A DNA stretch of 64,000 nucleotides from contig NZ_JACHMQ010000001.1 in NCBI RefSeq assembly GCF_014208105.1, positions 186,001 through 250,000 of the forward strand. The letters are read 5' to 3'. Shown in pieces: positions 14,796 to 24,799 of the stretch (position 1 is its first letter; each line of letters starts with the position of its first letter). Made by a program: the position numbers and the translations under genes. The stretch is from Actinomadura coerulea (GTDB lineage: Bacteria; Actinomycetota; Actinomycetes; Streptosporangiales; Streptosporangiaceae). The notes under the pieces are model-generated. The model saw nothing but the letters and a program-made list of their open reading frames with translations. It was not told the origin of the DNA and did no database searches.

Positions 14796-16418
14796 TCAGG
14801 AACGTTCCCAGCGGACGGAGGACAGTGCCAGCAGCGCCACGTGGAAGGACACGCACGACTCCACGTCGTCGAGGTCGGCGTCCAGGACCCGTTCGATGCG
14901 GCGGAGGCGCTCGTAGAAGGCGGGGCGGGACAGGTGCGCCTGCTGCGCGGCGACGGCCTTGTTCCGGCCGGATTCGAGGTACAGCTCCAGGATGCGCGTG
15001 AGGTCGCTGCCGCGCTGGGCGTCGTACTCCAGGAGCGGGCCGAGCTCGCGCTCGACGAACGTCTGGACGCGGGCGTCGTCGCGGAGCAGGTGCAGCAGCC
15101 CGCGCAGGCGCAGGTCGGGCAGGCGGTAGTAGAGCCGGGCCCCGGAGCCGCGCGCGGCGACGTCGGCGACCTGCTCGGCCTCCAGGAAGGAGCGGCGGAC
15201 GTCGCGGATCGTCTCCACCACCGATCCGGCGGCCATCACGGTGTCACCGGACTGCTTGCGGATCCGGGTGGCGACCTCGGTGAGCGCGGTCTCCACGTCG
15301 GCGCGGGCGGGCAGGGAGGCCAGCACTCCGACGCGGGCGTGCGGACCGCCCTCGTCCAGGACGCCGACGAGCGCGGCGAGGCGGGCGTCCTTGCAGGCAG
15401 CCGCGGCCGTCTCGGCGAGCTGCGACAGCTCCCCGACGGGCGGGGCGGACCGGGACAGGGCGGGGCCGCGGTGGCGGAGCACGGCGCCGAGCAGCCGGCG
15501 TCCGGACAGCGGGACGCCGAGGGCGCGGGCGCGGGCCGCCGCCTCCTGCGGGTCGGAGTAGGCGTGCGCGAGGATGCGGGCGATGATCGTCCCGTGCGCC
15601 TGCCGCTCGACGCTCTCGGCGTGCCGGTCGAGGAGCCGGCCGAGGGCGAGGGTGGTGGCGGCCCGCTCGATCAGCACGGTCTCGCGCGGGGACGGCGGTG
15701 CGCCGAGGTCGACGATCAGCCGTCCCCAGTCCTCGCCCCGTGCCCCGACCATCGTGACCAGCCAGCCGGACGCCTCGTCGTAGCCGGTGCGGCGGCCGGG
15801 GCGGACGGCCCGCGAGCGGGTCTCCCACGCCGACAGCAGCTCGGCCGGGTCGGCGCCGCCGGCGTCCGCGGCGAGGACCTGGTGGGCGAGGTTCTCCAGC
15901 ACGACCGGGTGCCCGCCGAGCGCCGCGACCTGCCGGACGACCTCGTCGGTCGAGGCGCCCTCGACCGACAGCTGGGTGAAGATCTCGTGCAGCTGCTCGG
16001 AGGCGCGCAGCTCGGCGAACTGCTCCTGGACGATCCGGGCGTGCACCGACTCGGTGATGTCGACGAACGCGGGCTCGTGCGCCAGCACGATCACCGGCAG
16101 GCCGAACTCCTCGGCCGCGGCGATCAGCGCGGGCGGCAGCACGCTGGCGTAGCGCCGGCCGAGCTCGATCATCAGGCCGCTGACGCCGACCTCGGCGAGG
16201 TCGGCGATGTAGGCGCGCAGCCGCTCCGGCTCGTCGGGCAGCGCGATCCCGGTGGTGAGGACGAGCTCGCCGCCGTGCAGCAGGTGCGCGATGTCGGTGA
16301 CCTCGGCGACGTGCACCCAGCGGACCCGGTTGCCGGTGCGGTCGGAGCCTGCGACGACGTGGGGCTGGCCGCGGCGTACCGCGTCGAGCTGGAGGACGTC
16401 GTCGACAGTGGGCAGCAT
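14796..16418 (-). CDS. PucR-family transcriptional regulator
   Basis: A 540-residue regulator with an N-terminal PucR sensory domain (about 1-125: LPTVDDVLQLDAV, VRWVHVAEVTD, GELVLTTG), a central GGDEF-like/CdaR region (150-420) and a C-terminal PucR HTH (about 475-530, SGRNKAVAAQQAHLSRPAFYERL with DLDDVES). PucR/CdaR proteins usually activate neighbouring catabolic genes in response to a metabolite. It is divergent from the aminotransferase-MmsA pair and probably controls it. The start is the ATG at 16418; a GTG one codon upstream is also possible. Confidence 0.92.
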   Translation of the reverse strand: MLPTVDDVLQLDAVRRGQPHVVAGSDRTGNRVRWVHVAEVTDIAHLLHGGELVLTTGIALPDEPERLRAYIADLAEVGVSGLMIELGRRYASVLPPALIAAAEEFGLPVIVLAHEPAFVDITESVHARIVQEQFAELRASEQLHEIFTQLSVEGASTDEVVRQVAALGGHPVVLENLAHQVLAADAGGADPAELLSAWETRSRAVRPGRRTGYDEASGWLVTMVGARGEDWGRLIVDLGAPPSPRETVLIERAATTLALGRLLDRHAESVERQAHGTIIARILAHAYSDPQEAAARARALGVPLSGRRLLGAVLRHRGPALSRSAPPVGELSQLAETAAAACKDARLAALVGVLDEGGPHARVGVLASLPARADVETALTEVATRIRKQSGDTVMAAGSVVETIRDVRRSFLEAEQVADVAARGSGARLYYRLPDLRLRGLLHLLRDDARVQTFVERELGPLLEYDAQRGSDLTRILELYLESGRNKAVAAQQAHLSRPAFYERLRRIERVLDADLDDVESCVSFHVALLALSSVRWERS

Positions 16419-16435
16419 CACGGCGATGATATCCG

Positions 16436-16520
16436 TACAGGGTGTCAGCAGCGATGATCCGGTCGTTACAGGTTGTCAGCCGCCAGCAGACCGTTAAGCG
16501 GAGGCGCCCGGTCCTGACAC
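16436..16520. promoter_or_regulatory. Direct-repeat operator for the PucR/aminotransferase divergon
   Basis: TACAGGGTGTCAGC (16436-16449) and TACAGGTTGTCAGC (16467-16480) differ at one base and are 31 bp apart, close to three helical turns. An inverted related half-site CTGACAC occurs at 16514-16520. They sit between divergent starts and are good candidates for PucR binding. Confidence 0.6.
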
Positions 16521-16563
16521 TCTGCGGGTGGTCGCGGCCGCCCGTCGGAACGAGACTTGTGTC

Positions 16564-17903
16564 ATGTCGGAACACGCGAACCTGCTCCGGCGCCACCGGG
16601 CGGTCATGCCGTCCTGGATGGCGCTCAACTACCGGGACCCCATCGAGATCGTGGGAGGCAAGGGCAACCGCGTGACCGACGCGGGGGGCAACTCCTACCT
16701 CGACTTCTTCATCGGCATCCTGACGAACATGCTCGGGTACGACGTGCCCGAGGTCCGGGACGCGGTGGAGCGGCAGATCGCCACCGGCGTCGTGCACACC
16801 TCCACGGCGTACCTGCTGCGCGGGCAGGTGGAGCTGGCCGAGAAGATCGCCCGGCTGTCGGGCATCCCGGACGCCAAGGTGTTCTTCACCAACTCCGGGA
16901 CGGAGGCCAACGAGACCGCGCTGCTGCTGGCCGCGTACGCGCGGCGCAGCGACCAGGTCCTCGCGATGCGGCAGAGCTACCACGGCCGGTCGTTCGCCGC
17001 GACGGGCGTCACGGGGAACCGCGGCTGGACGAACCTGTCGTACTCCCCGCTGGACGTCCACTTCCTGCACGGCGCCGACCGCCGGCTCCCGCAGTTCGCC
17101 GGGATGTCGGACGAGCGGTACATCGACGTGTGCACGCAGGACCTGCGGCACGTGCTCGCCACGGCGACCGGCGGCGACGTCGCCGCGCTCATCGCCGAGC
17201 CGATCCAGGGCGTCGGCGGCTTCACGATGCCGCCGGACGGCCTGTTCGCCGCCTACAAGCGCGTCCTCGACGAGTTCGGCATCCTGTTCATCTCCGACGA
17301 GGTGCAGACCGGCTGGGGGCGGACGGGGCAGGGCTTCTGGGGGATCGACAGCCACGGCGTCACCCCGGACGTGATCACGTTCGCGAAGGGGCTCGGGAAC
17401 GGCTTCGCGGTCGGCGGCGTCGTGGCGCGCGGCGACCTGATGGACGGCCTCCACGCGGTCGGGATCTCCACCTTCGGCGGCAACCCGGTCTCGATGGCCG
17501 CCGCCAACGCCACGCTCGACTACGTCCTCGACCACGACCTGCGGTCCAACGCCGCCCGGCAGGGCGCGGCGATCATCGGGGGGCTGTCGGCGGCGGCGAC
17601 CCGGTTCCCGATCGTCGCGGACGTGCGGGGCAAGGGGCTGATGTTCGCGGTCGAGCTGGCCGACCCGCACACGGGCGAGCCGAGCCCGCCGCTCGCCGCC
17701 GCGCTGATGGAGGCCGCCCGCGAGCGGGGGCTGCTGGTCGGCAAGGGCGGCCTGTACGGCAACGTGGTGCGCATGGCGCCGCCGCTGACCCTCACCGGCG
17801 ACGAGGCCGCGGAGGGCCTCGGCATCCTGATCGCTTCGCTGGAGGCCGTGAACGAGACCGCGGTCGCCGGAGGGCGCGGGCCGTCCGCTCGCGGGGAGGA
17901 CTC

Positions 17904-17907
<4 letters not shown>
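16564..17907 (+). CDS. Class III PLP-dependent aminotransferase (omega/beta-amino acid type)
   Basis: A 447-residue class III aminotransferase. Landmarks are NSGTEANETALLLA (cofactor site), YHGRSFAATG, AEPIQGVGGF, FISDEVQTGWGRTG and the Schiff-base lysine in ITFAKGLGNG. Length and motifs match the AGXT2/GABT subgroup, which converts beta-alanine, 3-aminoisobutyrate, GABA or related amino acids to semialdehydes. Coupling to an MmsA-type dehydrogenase by ATGA overlap suggests the product semialdehyde is malonate- or methylmalonate-semialdehyde, as in pyrimidine or beta-amino acid breakdown. The ATG at 16564 is favoured; a GTG at 16528 is in frame. Confidence 0.9.
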
Positions 17908-19403
<1,496 letters not shown>

Positions 19404-19628
19404 GGACCCCGCGATAATTACCTACCGGGCGCGATTTCGAGTTGTCAATTTCCGTCCGCCGCGGCCGGATGAATAATGGCACCACCCCATTGACTGGATC
19501 TGTGTCCGGCGACACAATCTGACTGTCTACCTTAATTGATGCGAATTCAAAAGTCAGGGTCGGCAGTAGGAAACCCGTGGTCGTCAGGCCGCGGGCCGGT
19601 GGAGCCGGATGTGCAGGAGAGCCGCGCT
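19404..19628. promoter_or_regulatory. Locally AT-richer spacer
   Basis: This 225-bp gap after mmsA is clearly lower in GC than its surroundings (runs such as GATAATTACC and TACCTTAATTGATG). It presumably holds the promoter of the small gene at 19629. No hairpin or operator stands out. Confidence 0.35.
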
Positions 19629-19994
19629 ATGACCGCAGGCGACCACGCCGCCGAAGTGGACGCGCTCGGAAGGCGATTCCCGGGCTGGACCATTTGGTTC
19701 GGCCTGTTCACCGGCCATTGGTGGGCGCTGCCGCCCAAGGACCGCGACGTCGGGGACCTCCTCGAGGCCGACACTCCGCAGCGGCTCATCGCGCGGATCG
19801 AGGTGGTCTCGGGCTCCCCGCCGGCCTGGCGGCCGGCGGGCGGGCCGGCGCCCCCCGGCGGCCCCTTCCGGCCGCCCGGCGACATCCGGCAGGACGTGCG
19901 GCGTCCCTCGAACCTCCTCCGTCTCGAGGGCGTCACACCGCCGCCGTCCGGCCGGGTACCGGTGATCGCGTGGCCGGGCGGCACCGCAGGGTGA
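19629..19994 (+). CDS. Small WWAxxP-motif protein, paralogue of the gene at 57571
   Basis: A 121-residue protein of unknown function. Its N-terminal 50 residues contain RRFPGWTIWFGLFTGHWWAL...LLEADTPQRLIARI. This lines up with the 76-residue protein at 57571-57801 (EQFPGVRVWYGEATGSWWAM...LLEAPSSQQLREEI), defining a small domain: FPG-x3-W-x-G-x2-TG-x-WWA-x2-P...LLEA...L-x3-I. The C-terminal half is Pro/Gly-rich and probably disordered. GGAGAG lies 8 nt before the ATG. No membrane segment is evident. The domain recalls small actinobacterial proteins that often accompany DNA-binding regulators, but that is recollection only. Confidence 0.7.
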   Translation: MTAGDHAAEVDALGRRFPGWTIWFGLFTGHWWALPPKDRDVGDLLEADTPQRLIARIEVVSGSPPAWRPAGGPAPPGGPFRPPGDIRQDVRRPSNLLRLEGVTPPPSGRVPVIAWPGGTAG

Positions 19995-20460
19995 TCCGCC
20001 GTTCCCCACCCCCGCCACGCGCACCGGTGCCGCCGAGGCCCCGGACGGGACGCGAGCCCGCGCCATATCCTCTCCAGCAACCTCCGTTTATGGCGCGGAC
20101 GCCAGCACCCACCGTCCTTCCGGGGCCCGGCGGCCTCCCCTTCCAGCGGTCCGGCCGAAATCCGCCGCAAAGAGCGCGGCAATGGTCATGAATCTGTCAC
20201 CCGCGGGAAAGCCCACCGGGAAACAGCCGAGTCGCGATCTTCGGTAATTCCGGCCGGAGCGCCAGCGGTGCGGAGGGAAAGTCCCGTGAGACCGGCGATC
20301 ACATCGTCCGCGTCCGCCGCGACCCGCGCAATGGCCGCCGGAGGCTTCCGGCGCCGTCGTCCGCGGGCGGGGTCCGTGCGTCCTTCCGCCGCGGAGACGC
20401 TACGCTGCGCCGACGGGCCCGTTCGCGAGGGGGAGGGCCCTGGCACGGATCGGGAGCGAC
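19995..20460. other. 466-bp gap without a convincing gene
   Basis: Open frames exist on both strands, but none has a ribosome site and recognisable composition. The stretch GCGGAGGGAAAGTCCCGTG at 20273 faintly recalls RNase P or cobalamin-riboswitch cores, but the flanking helices are missing. The right end must hold the promoter of the lipoprotein gene at 20461. Confidence 0.4.
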
Positions 20461-21666
20461 ATGCGGCGCAGGGCCACGGCACGGGTCAAGGCGGCGGCGG
20501 CCCTGGCGGCGGCCGCGGCACTCGGCGCCGCGGGGCTCGGCGCGTGCAGCGGCGGGGACGACAAGCCCGTGGGCGTCGCCAAGGTGGTGAGCACCCTCGG
20601 CCCCGGCGAGGGCGCGCTGAACCTCCTGACGCTGCCCGGCTCGGTGGAGAGCGGCGGCACCGACCCGCGCGTGGACTGGGTCACGCCCTTCCAGGAGCGC
20701 ACCGGCTGCAAGATCGGCCTGAAGGTCGTCAAGACGCCCGAGGAGATGGCCGACCTCATGCGCGACCGGGGCCGCCGCTACGACGGCGTCGCCGCGCCGC
20801 CGGAGGTCGCCGGGCGGCTGGTCGAGGAGAACCAGGCCGTCCCGATCAACCCCGACCTCGTGGACGGCTACAAGAAGCTCGAACCGAGGCTGCGCAAGCT
20901 CCTCGAACGCGACGGCAAGCACTACGGCCTGCCGTACGTGTGGGGCTCCAACCTGCTGATGTACGACACCCGGGCCGTCCCGCCGCCGGCGGGCTGGGCC
21001 GCGCTGTTCGACCCCGCCCAGGCCCGCCGCTACTCGGGGAAGATCGTCATGCGGGACAGCCCGCTCGCGATCGCCGAGGCCGCGCTCTACCTCAAGGGCA
21101 GGCAGCGCAAGCTGAAGATCCGCGACCCCTACTCGCTGACGCCGGCGCAGCTCGCCGCCGCCGGGCGGGTCCTGACCCGGCAGCGCCCGTACGTGGGGGA
21201 GTACTGGGACCTTCCGGCCGACGCCGTCAGCGCGTTCGCCGGGGGCCGGGCCGTGCTCGGCCAAGCCTGGCCCTACCACGCGGACGTGCTGAACCGCGCG
21301 TCGCGGCCCGTCCAGGGCGTCATCCCGTCCGAGGGCGCGACCGGGTGGATGGACGCGTGGATGATCGGTGCCCGCGTCCAGCATCCCAACTGCATGTACC
21401 AGTGGCTCCAGTGGACGGCCTCGCCCGACGTCCAGCAGCAGGTCGCCGAGTGGACGGGGGTCGCCCCCGCCAACCCGCAGGCGTGCTCGGGCGACCGCCT
21501 CAAGTCCGGCTTCTGCGCCGCCTACCACGTCGGCGACCGCGGCTACCTCGACAAGATCGTGTTCGCGCACGCGCCCTCGAAGACGTGCGGCGGCGAGTCG
21601 GGCAAGAAGGACTGCACCGACTACGCGGAGTGGACGCGCACCTGGATCCAGGCCACCAAGGCCTGA
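20461..21666 (+). CDS. Orphan polyamine-type ABC substrate-binding lipoprotein
   Basis: A 401-residue PotD/spermidine-type solute-binding protein. The signal with GLGAC makes Cys29 the lipidated residue. The mature protein has LNLLTLPGSV, VDWVTPFQERTGCK, HYGLPYVWGSNLLMYDTR, FAGGRAVLGQAWPYH and WMDAWMIGARVQHPN. It contains several Cys that could form disulfides (TCGGESGKKDC). No permease or ATPase genes adjoin, so it must either serve a transporter encoded elsewhere or act as a sensor. The ATG follows GGGAGCGAC. Confidence 0.88.
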   Translation: MRRRATARVKAAAALAAAAALGAAGLGACSGGDDKPVGVAKVVSTLGPGEGALNLLTLPGSVESGGTDPRVDWVTPFQERTGCKIGLKVVKTPEEMADLMRDRGRRYDGVAAPPEVAGRLVEENQAVPINPDLVDGYKKLEPRLRKLLERDGKHYGLPYVWGSNLLMYDTRAVPPPAGWAALFDPAQARRYSGKIVMRDSPLAIAEAALYLKGRQRKLKIRDPYSLTPAQLAAAGRVLTRQRPYVGEYWDLPADAVSAFAGGRAVLGQAWPYHADVLNRASRPVQGVIPSEGATGWMDAWMIGARVQHPNCMYQWLQWTASPDVQQQVAEWTGVAPANPQACSGDRLKSGFCAAYHVGDRGYLDKIVFAHAPSKTCGGESGKKDCTDYAEWTRTWIQATKA

Positions 21667-21756
21667 GGTCGCGCGAGAGTCTCTCCGGCGCGCCCGACCG
21701 CCCCCAGCCGGGCGCACCTCACGGGTGTTCCTGGGCTTCCCCCCGAAATGCCCAGG

Positions 21757-22056
21757 TCACCCTCTCCCTGGAGAGACCTCCATGACGGCGGCCCTTGCCG
21801 CCCTCCGCGCCGGCGGCGGCTCCCCGACCGCCGGTCCGGCGCCCGTGAGCGGCTCCCGGGGGCCCCGCCGTGCGCGGGGTACCGGCGGGGCGGGTGCGCA
21901 GTCGCCGCACGCGAACACCCCGGACGAGTCCGGCAGGCGGCCGACGCGGACGCGCGGCCGGGGCCATCTCCTGCGGCAGACGACGCACGCGTCGCCCAGG
22001 CGCTGGGCCGTGCTCAACCCCTGCGGGTCGACGACCGGCTCGCCCGTCTGGCCCAT
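21757..22056 (-). CDS. Small Cys-rich (putative zinc-binding) protein
   Basis: A 99-residue protein with CVVCRRRWPRPRVRVGRLPD...GVFACGDCAP at about 24-54, two CxxC knuckles likely to bind one zinc. The remainder is Pro/Arg/Ala-rich. The combination CxxC-x3-WPRP...CxxC recalls small actinobacterial hypothetical proteins of unknown role. The ATG at 22056 follows a GGGGGATGGAG stretch. It stands alone between the lipoprotein and the histidine kinase, convergent to the former. Confidence 0.6.
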   Translation of the reverse strand: MGQTGEPVVDPQGLSTAQRLGDACVVCRRRWPRPRVRVGRLPDSSGVFACGDCAPAPPVPRARRGPREPLTGAGPAVGEPPPARRAARAAVMEVSPGRG

Positions 22057-22306
22057 GTCTCCATCCCCCCGGTGGGAGTCGCCTTCACGTCCTCCTTTAT
22101 AGGCGGGGAAGAGTGTTGTTGCCGCTACGGAAGGTGAAAAGGGCGGCAAAGCCTCACGTGTCGCCCCGAGACTCGGGAGCGGTCGGGATATGCCCGGCGG
22201 CGGGGGCTCGGGGGCCGACCGGGCCGGCGCCGCCGCGAACCAGGTTATGCGGTGCCCGGTCGGGCGCTTTGCTCTCTTTTGAGGGGTACTTACGTACAAA
22301 GGAAGC

Positions 22307-23356
22307 ATGTCGGTCAGGAACGTCGATGATCGGCGAGTCCGGCCGCGCAGGCCCCGCCTCCCGCGGGCGCGCGTGACGTCGCCGACGGACACCGCGTTCG
22401 GCTGCCTGATGGTGACCGCGGTGGGCGCGGCGGCCGCCGTCCTCTACGCGCTCGCCGGTGTGGGCCGCCCCGGCGTGCTCGCGGCCGTGATGGCCGCCCT
22501 CGCGGGGGTGGCCGTCGCGTCGGTCCGCTGGGGGATGGCGCACTCCGCGCGCGGGTCGCTCCGGCCGGTGGAACGCCTCCGGCGGGAGCTGGACAGGCTG
22601 ACCGAGGACGACGGCGGAGGCCGCGTCGCCGTCCCGGCCTCGGGCGGCGAGGCGGAGCGGCTGGCCGAGCGCGTGAACGAGCTGCTCGCCCAGCTGGAGA
22701 GCGCGGCGCTGCAGCGGCGCGCGTTCATCTCCGACGCCTCGCACGAGCTGCGCACGCCGATCACCGGGCTGCGCACCCGCATCGAGCTGGCCCTCGCCGC
22801 CCCCGAGGACGGGGACGCCGTGGAAACCCTGCGCCACTCGCTGGCCGACATCGACCGGCTGCACCGGATCGTCGAGGACCTGCTCGTCCTCGCCCGCCTC
22901 GACTCCGGCGACATCCCCCTCCGGGAGCCCATCGACCTCGGGGCGCTGGTGGAGGCGGAGGCCGGGCTGCGCAGCCCGCCCGTCCCGATGACGGTGAAGG
23001 CCGAGCCGGGCCTCATCGTCGGCGGCAGCCGGAAGCGCCTCGGCCGCGCGGTGCGCAACCTGCTCGCCAACGCCGAGCGCTACGCCGCCGCGCGGATCGA
23101 GGTCGAGGTGCGCGCGGACGGCGACGGGGCCGTCGTCGAGGTGCACGACGACGGCCCCGGAATCCCGTTCGCCGACCGGGACCGCGTCTTCGAGCGGTTC
23201 GCCCGGCTGGACCCGGCCCGCAGCCGCGAGAAGGGCGGCAGCGGGCTCGGCCTGCCGATCGCGCGGGAGATCGCCCTCTCCCACGGCGGGACCGTGCAGG
23301 TCGCCGACGGGACCTACGGCGCCCGCCTCGTGCTCCGGCTCCCGCTCGCCCGCTGA
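22307..23356 (+). CDS. Orphan sensor histidine kinase
   Basis: A 349-residue membrane kinase. It has an Arg-rich N-terminus, two transmembrane helices (about 31-50, 54-74) with almost no periplasmic loop, a HAMP-like linker (84-135), a HisKA dimerisation domain with phospho-accepting His146 in SDASHELRTPITGLRT, and a HATPase domain (NLLANAERYA, DDGPGIP, GGSGLGLPIA). No response regulator is adjacent on either side, so its partner is elsewhere. The lack of an external loop suggests it senses membrane or intracellular signals. AAGGAAGC precedes the ATG. Confidence 0.92.
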   Translation: MSVRNVDDRRVRPRRPRLPRARVTSPTDTAFGCLMVTAVGAAAAVLYALAGVGRPGVLAAVMAALAGVAVASVRWGMAHSARGSLRPVERLRRELDRLTEDDGGGRVAVPASGGEAERLAERVNELLAQLESAALQRRAFISDASHELRTPITGLRTRIELALAAPEDGDAVETLRHSLADIDRLHRIVEDLLVLARLDSGDIPLREPIDLGALVEAEAGLRSPPVPMTVKAEPGLIVGGSRKRLGRAVRNLLANAERYAAARIEVEVRADGDGAVVEVHDDGPGIPFADRDRVFERFARLDPARSREKGGSGLGLPIAREIALSHGGTVQVADGTYGARLVLRLPLAR

Positions 23357-23357
23357 C

Positions 23358-24206
23358 TCAGCGGAACGCCCGGACGTTCTCCTCGGCCCACTGCGCGAAG
23401 GAACGGGCCGGGCGCCCGAGCACCTTCTCCACGTCGGGGCTGACGCTGCGCTCGGCCTCGGTCGGCTCGCCGAGGATGTCGAGGGTCCCGTCGACGACCG
23501 GCGCGGGCATGAACGCCGCCATCTGCGCTCGCGCCTCCTCCCGGGTCTGCTCGGCGAACGCGACCGGCTCGCCGAGCGCGTCGCCGATCGTCCGCGCCCG
23601 TTCCCGCGGCGTGAGCGGGGCGGGCCCGGTGAGCTCGTAGATCCGGTTCTCATGCCCGCTCTCCAGCAGGGCCGCGGCCGCGACATCGGCGATGTCGGAC
23701 GGGTGGACGAACGGCAGGGCGACGTCGGCGAACGGCGCGGCGGCCGCCCGGTGGGCGCGGACCGGCTCCGCCCACGCGAACGCGTTGCTGTCGAAGCCGC
23801 CGGGCCGCAGGATCGTCCAGTCCAGCCCCGACTCCCGGACGGCGTCCTCGAACGCCCTGAGGTGGCTGTGGCCGTGCGCCGTCGGGCGCGTGCCGGCGCC
23901 CTGCGAGGACATCAGCACGACCCGCTCCACACCGGCGGACTTCACCACGTCCAGCACGGCGTGCGGGTCCAGGTCCTCGGGCGTGCCGAGCAGGTGCCCG
24001 GCGAGGAGCAGGAAGAGCGCGTCCGCCCCGTCCAGGGCGGGCCGGAGGGTCTCCGGCTCGGCGAGGTCGGCCGCGCGGTGCACGACGCCCGCGGGCAGGT
24101 CGCCGGGGTCGTTGCGCGACACCGCCGTCACCCGCTCGCCCGCCTCGGTCAGCGCCCGCACCAGCGGACGCCCGACGTTCCCCGTGGCACCCATGACAAC
24201 GATCAT
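23358..24206 (-). CDS. NmrA/NAD(P)H-binding reductase-like protein
   Basis: A 282-residue atypical short-chain dehydrogenase of the NmrA/quinone-reductase-like group. The N-terminal MIVVMGATGNVGRPLV is the GxxGxxG dinucleotide loop, followed by VERVVLMSSQGAG, LDWTILRPGGFDSNA and a C-terminal substrate cap. Such proteins act as redox sensors or reductases. It is divergent from an HxlR regulator, a common pairing for redox or quinone stress. The ATG at 24206 has GGGAG 8 nt upstream. Confidence 0.88.
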   Translation of the reverse strand: MIVVMGATGNVGRPLVRALTEAGERVTAVSRNDPGDLPAGVVHRAADLAEPETLRPALDGADALFLLLAGHLLGTPEDLDPHAVLDVVKSAGVERVVLMSSQGAGTRPTAHGHSHLRAFEDAVRESGLDWTILRPGGFDSNAFAWAEPVRAHRAAAAPFADVALPFVHPSDIADVAAAALLESGHENRIYELTGPAPLTPRERARTIGDALGEPVAFAEQTREEARAQMAAFMPAPVVDGTLDILGEPTEAERSVSPDVEKVLGRPARSFAQWAEENVRAFR

Positions 24207-24293
24207 TGCTTTTCTCCCTCTGAGCTGCATTGACACTGCCGGGGGCGGTGCCGTCGCGGTGCGACACGAGGAAAGCTAGCATCCGAGATATAG

Positions 24294-24303
24294 TAGGTAC
24301 CTA
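24294..24303. promoter_or_regulatory. Palindrome TAGGTACCTA, candidate HxlR operator
   Basis: A perfect 10-bp palindrome within the short divergent spacer between the NmrA-like and HxlR genes, 30 bp before the HxlR start. HxlR-type regulators commonly bind GTAGGTAC-like repeats. Confidence 0.5.
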
Positions 24304-24332
24304 GAAGAAAGTGACTACCCCGGGAGGCCGTG

Positions 24333-24713
24333 ATGGTGAACGCCAGGACCCAGGAGGCGCTCGACCCCGAGCTGGCCTGCCCGATCGCCCCGGTGGTCGA
24401 CCTCGTGTTCAGCCGCTGGACGACCCCGATCCTCTGGACGCTGCACGAGTACGGGCGGCAGCGGTTCGTGGAGCTGCAGCGCCGCATCGCCACGATCACC
24501 CCGAAGGTGCTGACCCAGCGCCTGCGGCAGATGGAGCGCGACGGGCTCGTGGTCCGCACCTACCACCCGGAGGTGCCGCCGCGCGTCGAGTACGAGATCA
24601 GCGAGCTGGGCCGCAGCCTCGCGCCGCTGTTCGCGGCGCTCGCGGAGTGGTCCGCCGAGAACCTGGAGAAGGTCGAGCGGGCGCGGAGCGCCTACGACGG
24701 CGGCGAGGGCTGA
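24333..24713 (+). CDS. HxlR-family transcriptional regulator
   Basis: A 126-residue winged-helix protein: [34 protein letters not shown] is typical for HxlR, then [31 protein letters not shown] (recognition helix and wing). The Cys near residue 15 is the position used for redox sensing in YodB/HypR-type members. It probably represses itself and the divergent NmrA-like gene through the palindrome between them. An in-frame GTG immediately precedes the ATG. Confidence 0.93.
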   Translation: MVNARTQEALDPELACPIAPVVDLVFSRWTTPILWTLHEYGRQRFVELQRRIATITPKVLTQRLRQMERDGLVVRTYHPEVPPRVEYEISELGRSLAPLFAALAEWSAENLEKVERARSAYDGGEG

Positions 24714-24799
24714 GGCGGGAGCCGGGACGGCGGCGAGGGCCGGGACGTACGGGCGTCCGCGCGATCCCGGGGCCGCCGATGCCCGACAATGGAGGCGTG

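Noticed and set aside
14019-16457. Long plus-strand frame opposite the PucR gene
   Set aside because: Composition (Val/Gly/Arg/Asp-rich, no domains) is typical of antisense frames in very GC-rich DNA.
20260-20330. Riboswitch- or RNase P-like stretch (GGAGGGAAAGTCCCGTG)
   Set aside because: The core resembles short segments of the cobalamin riboswitch and RNase P P4, but no supporting helices or conserved loops surround it.
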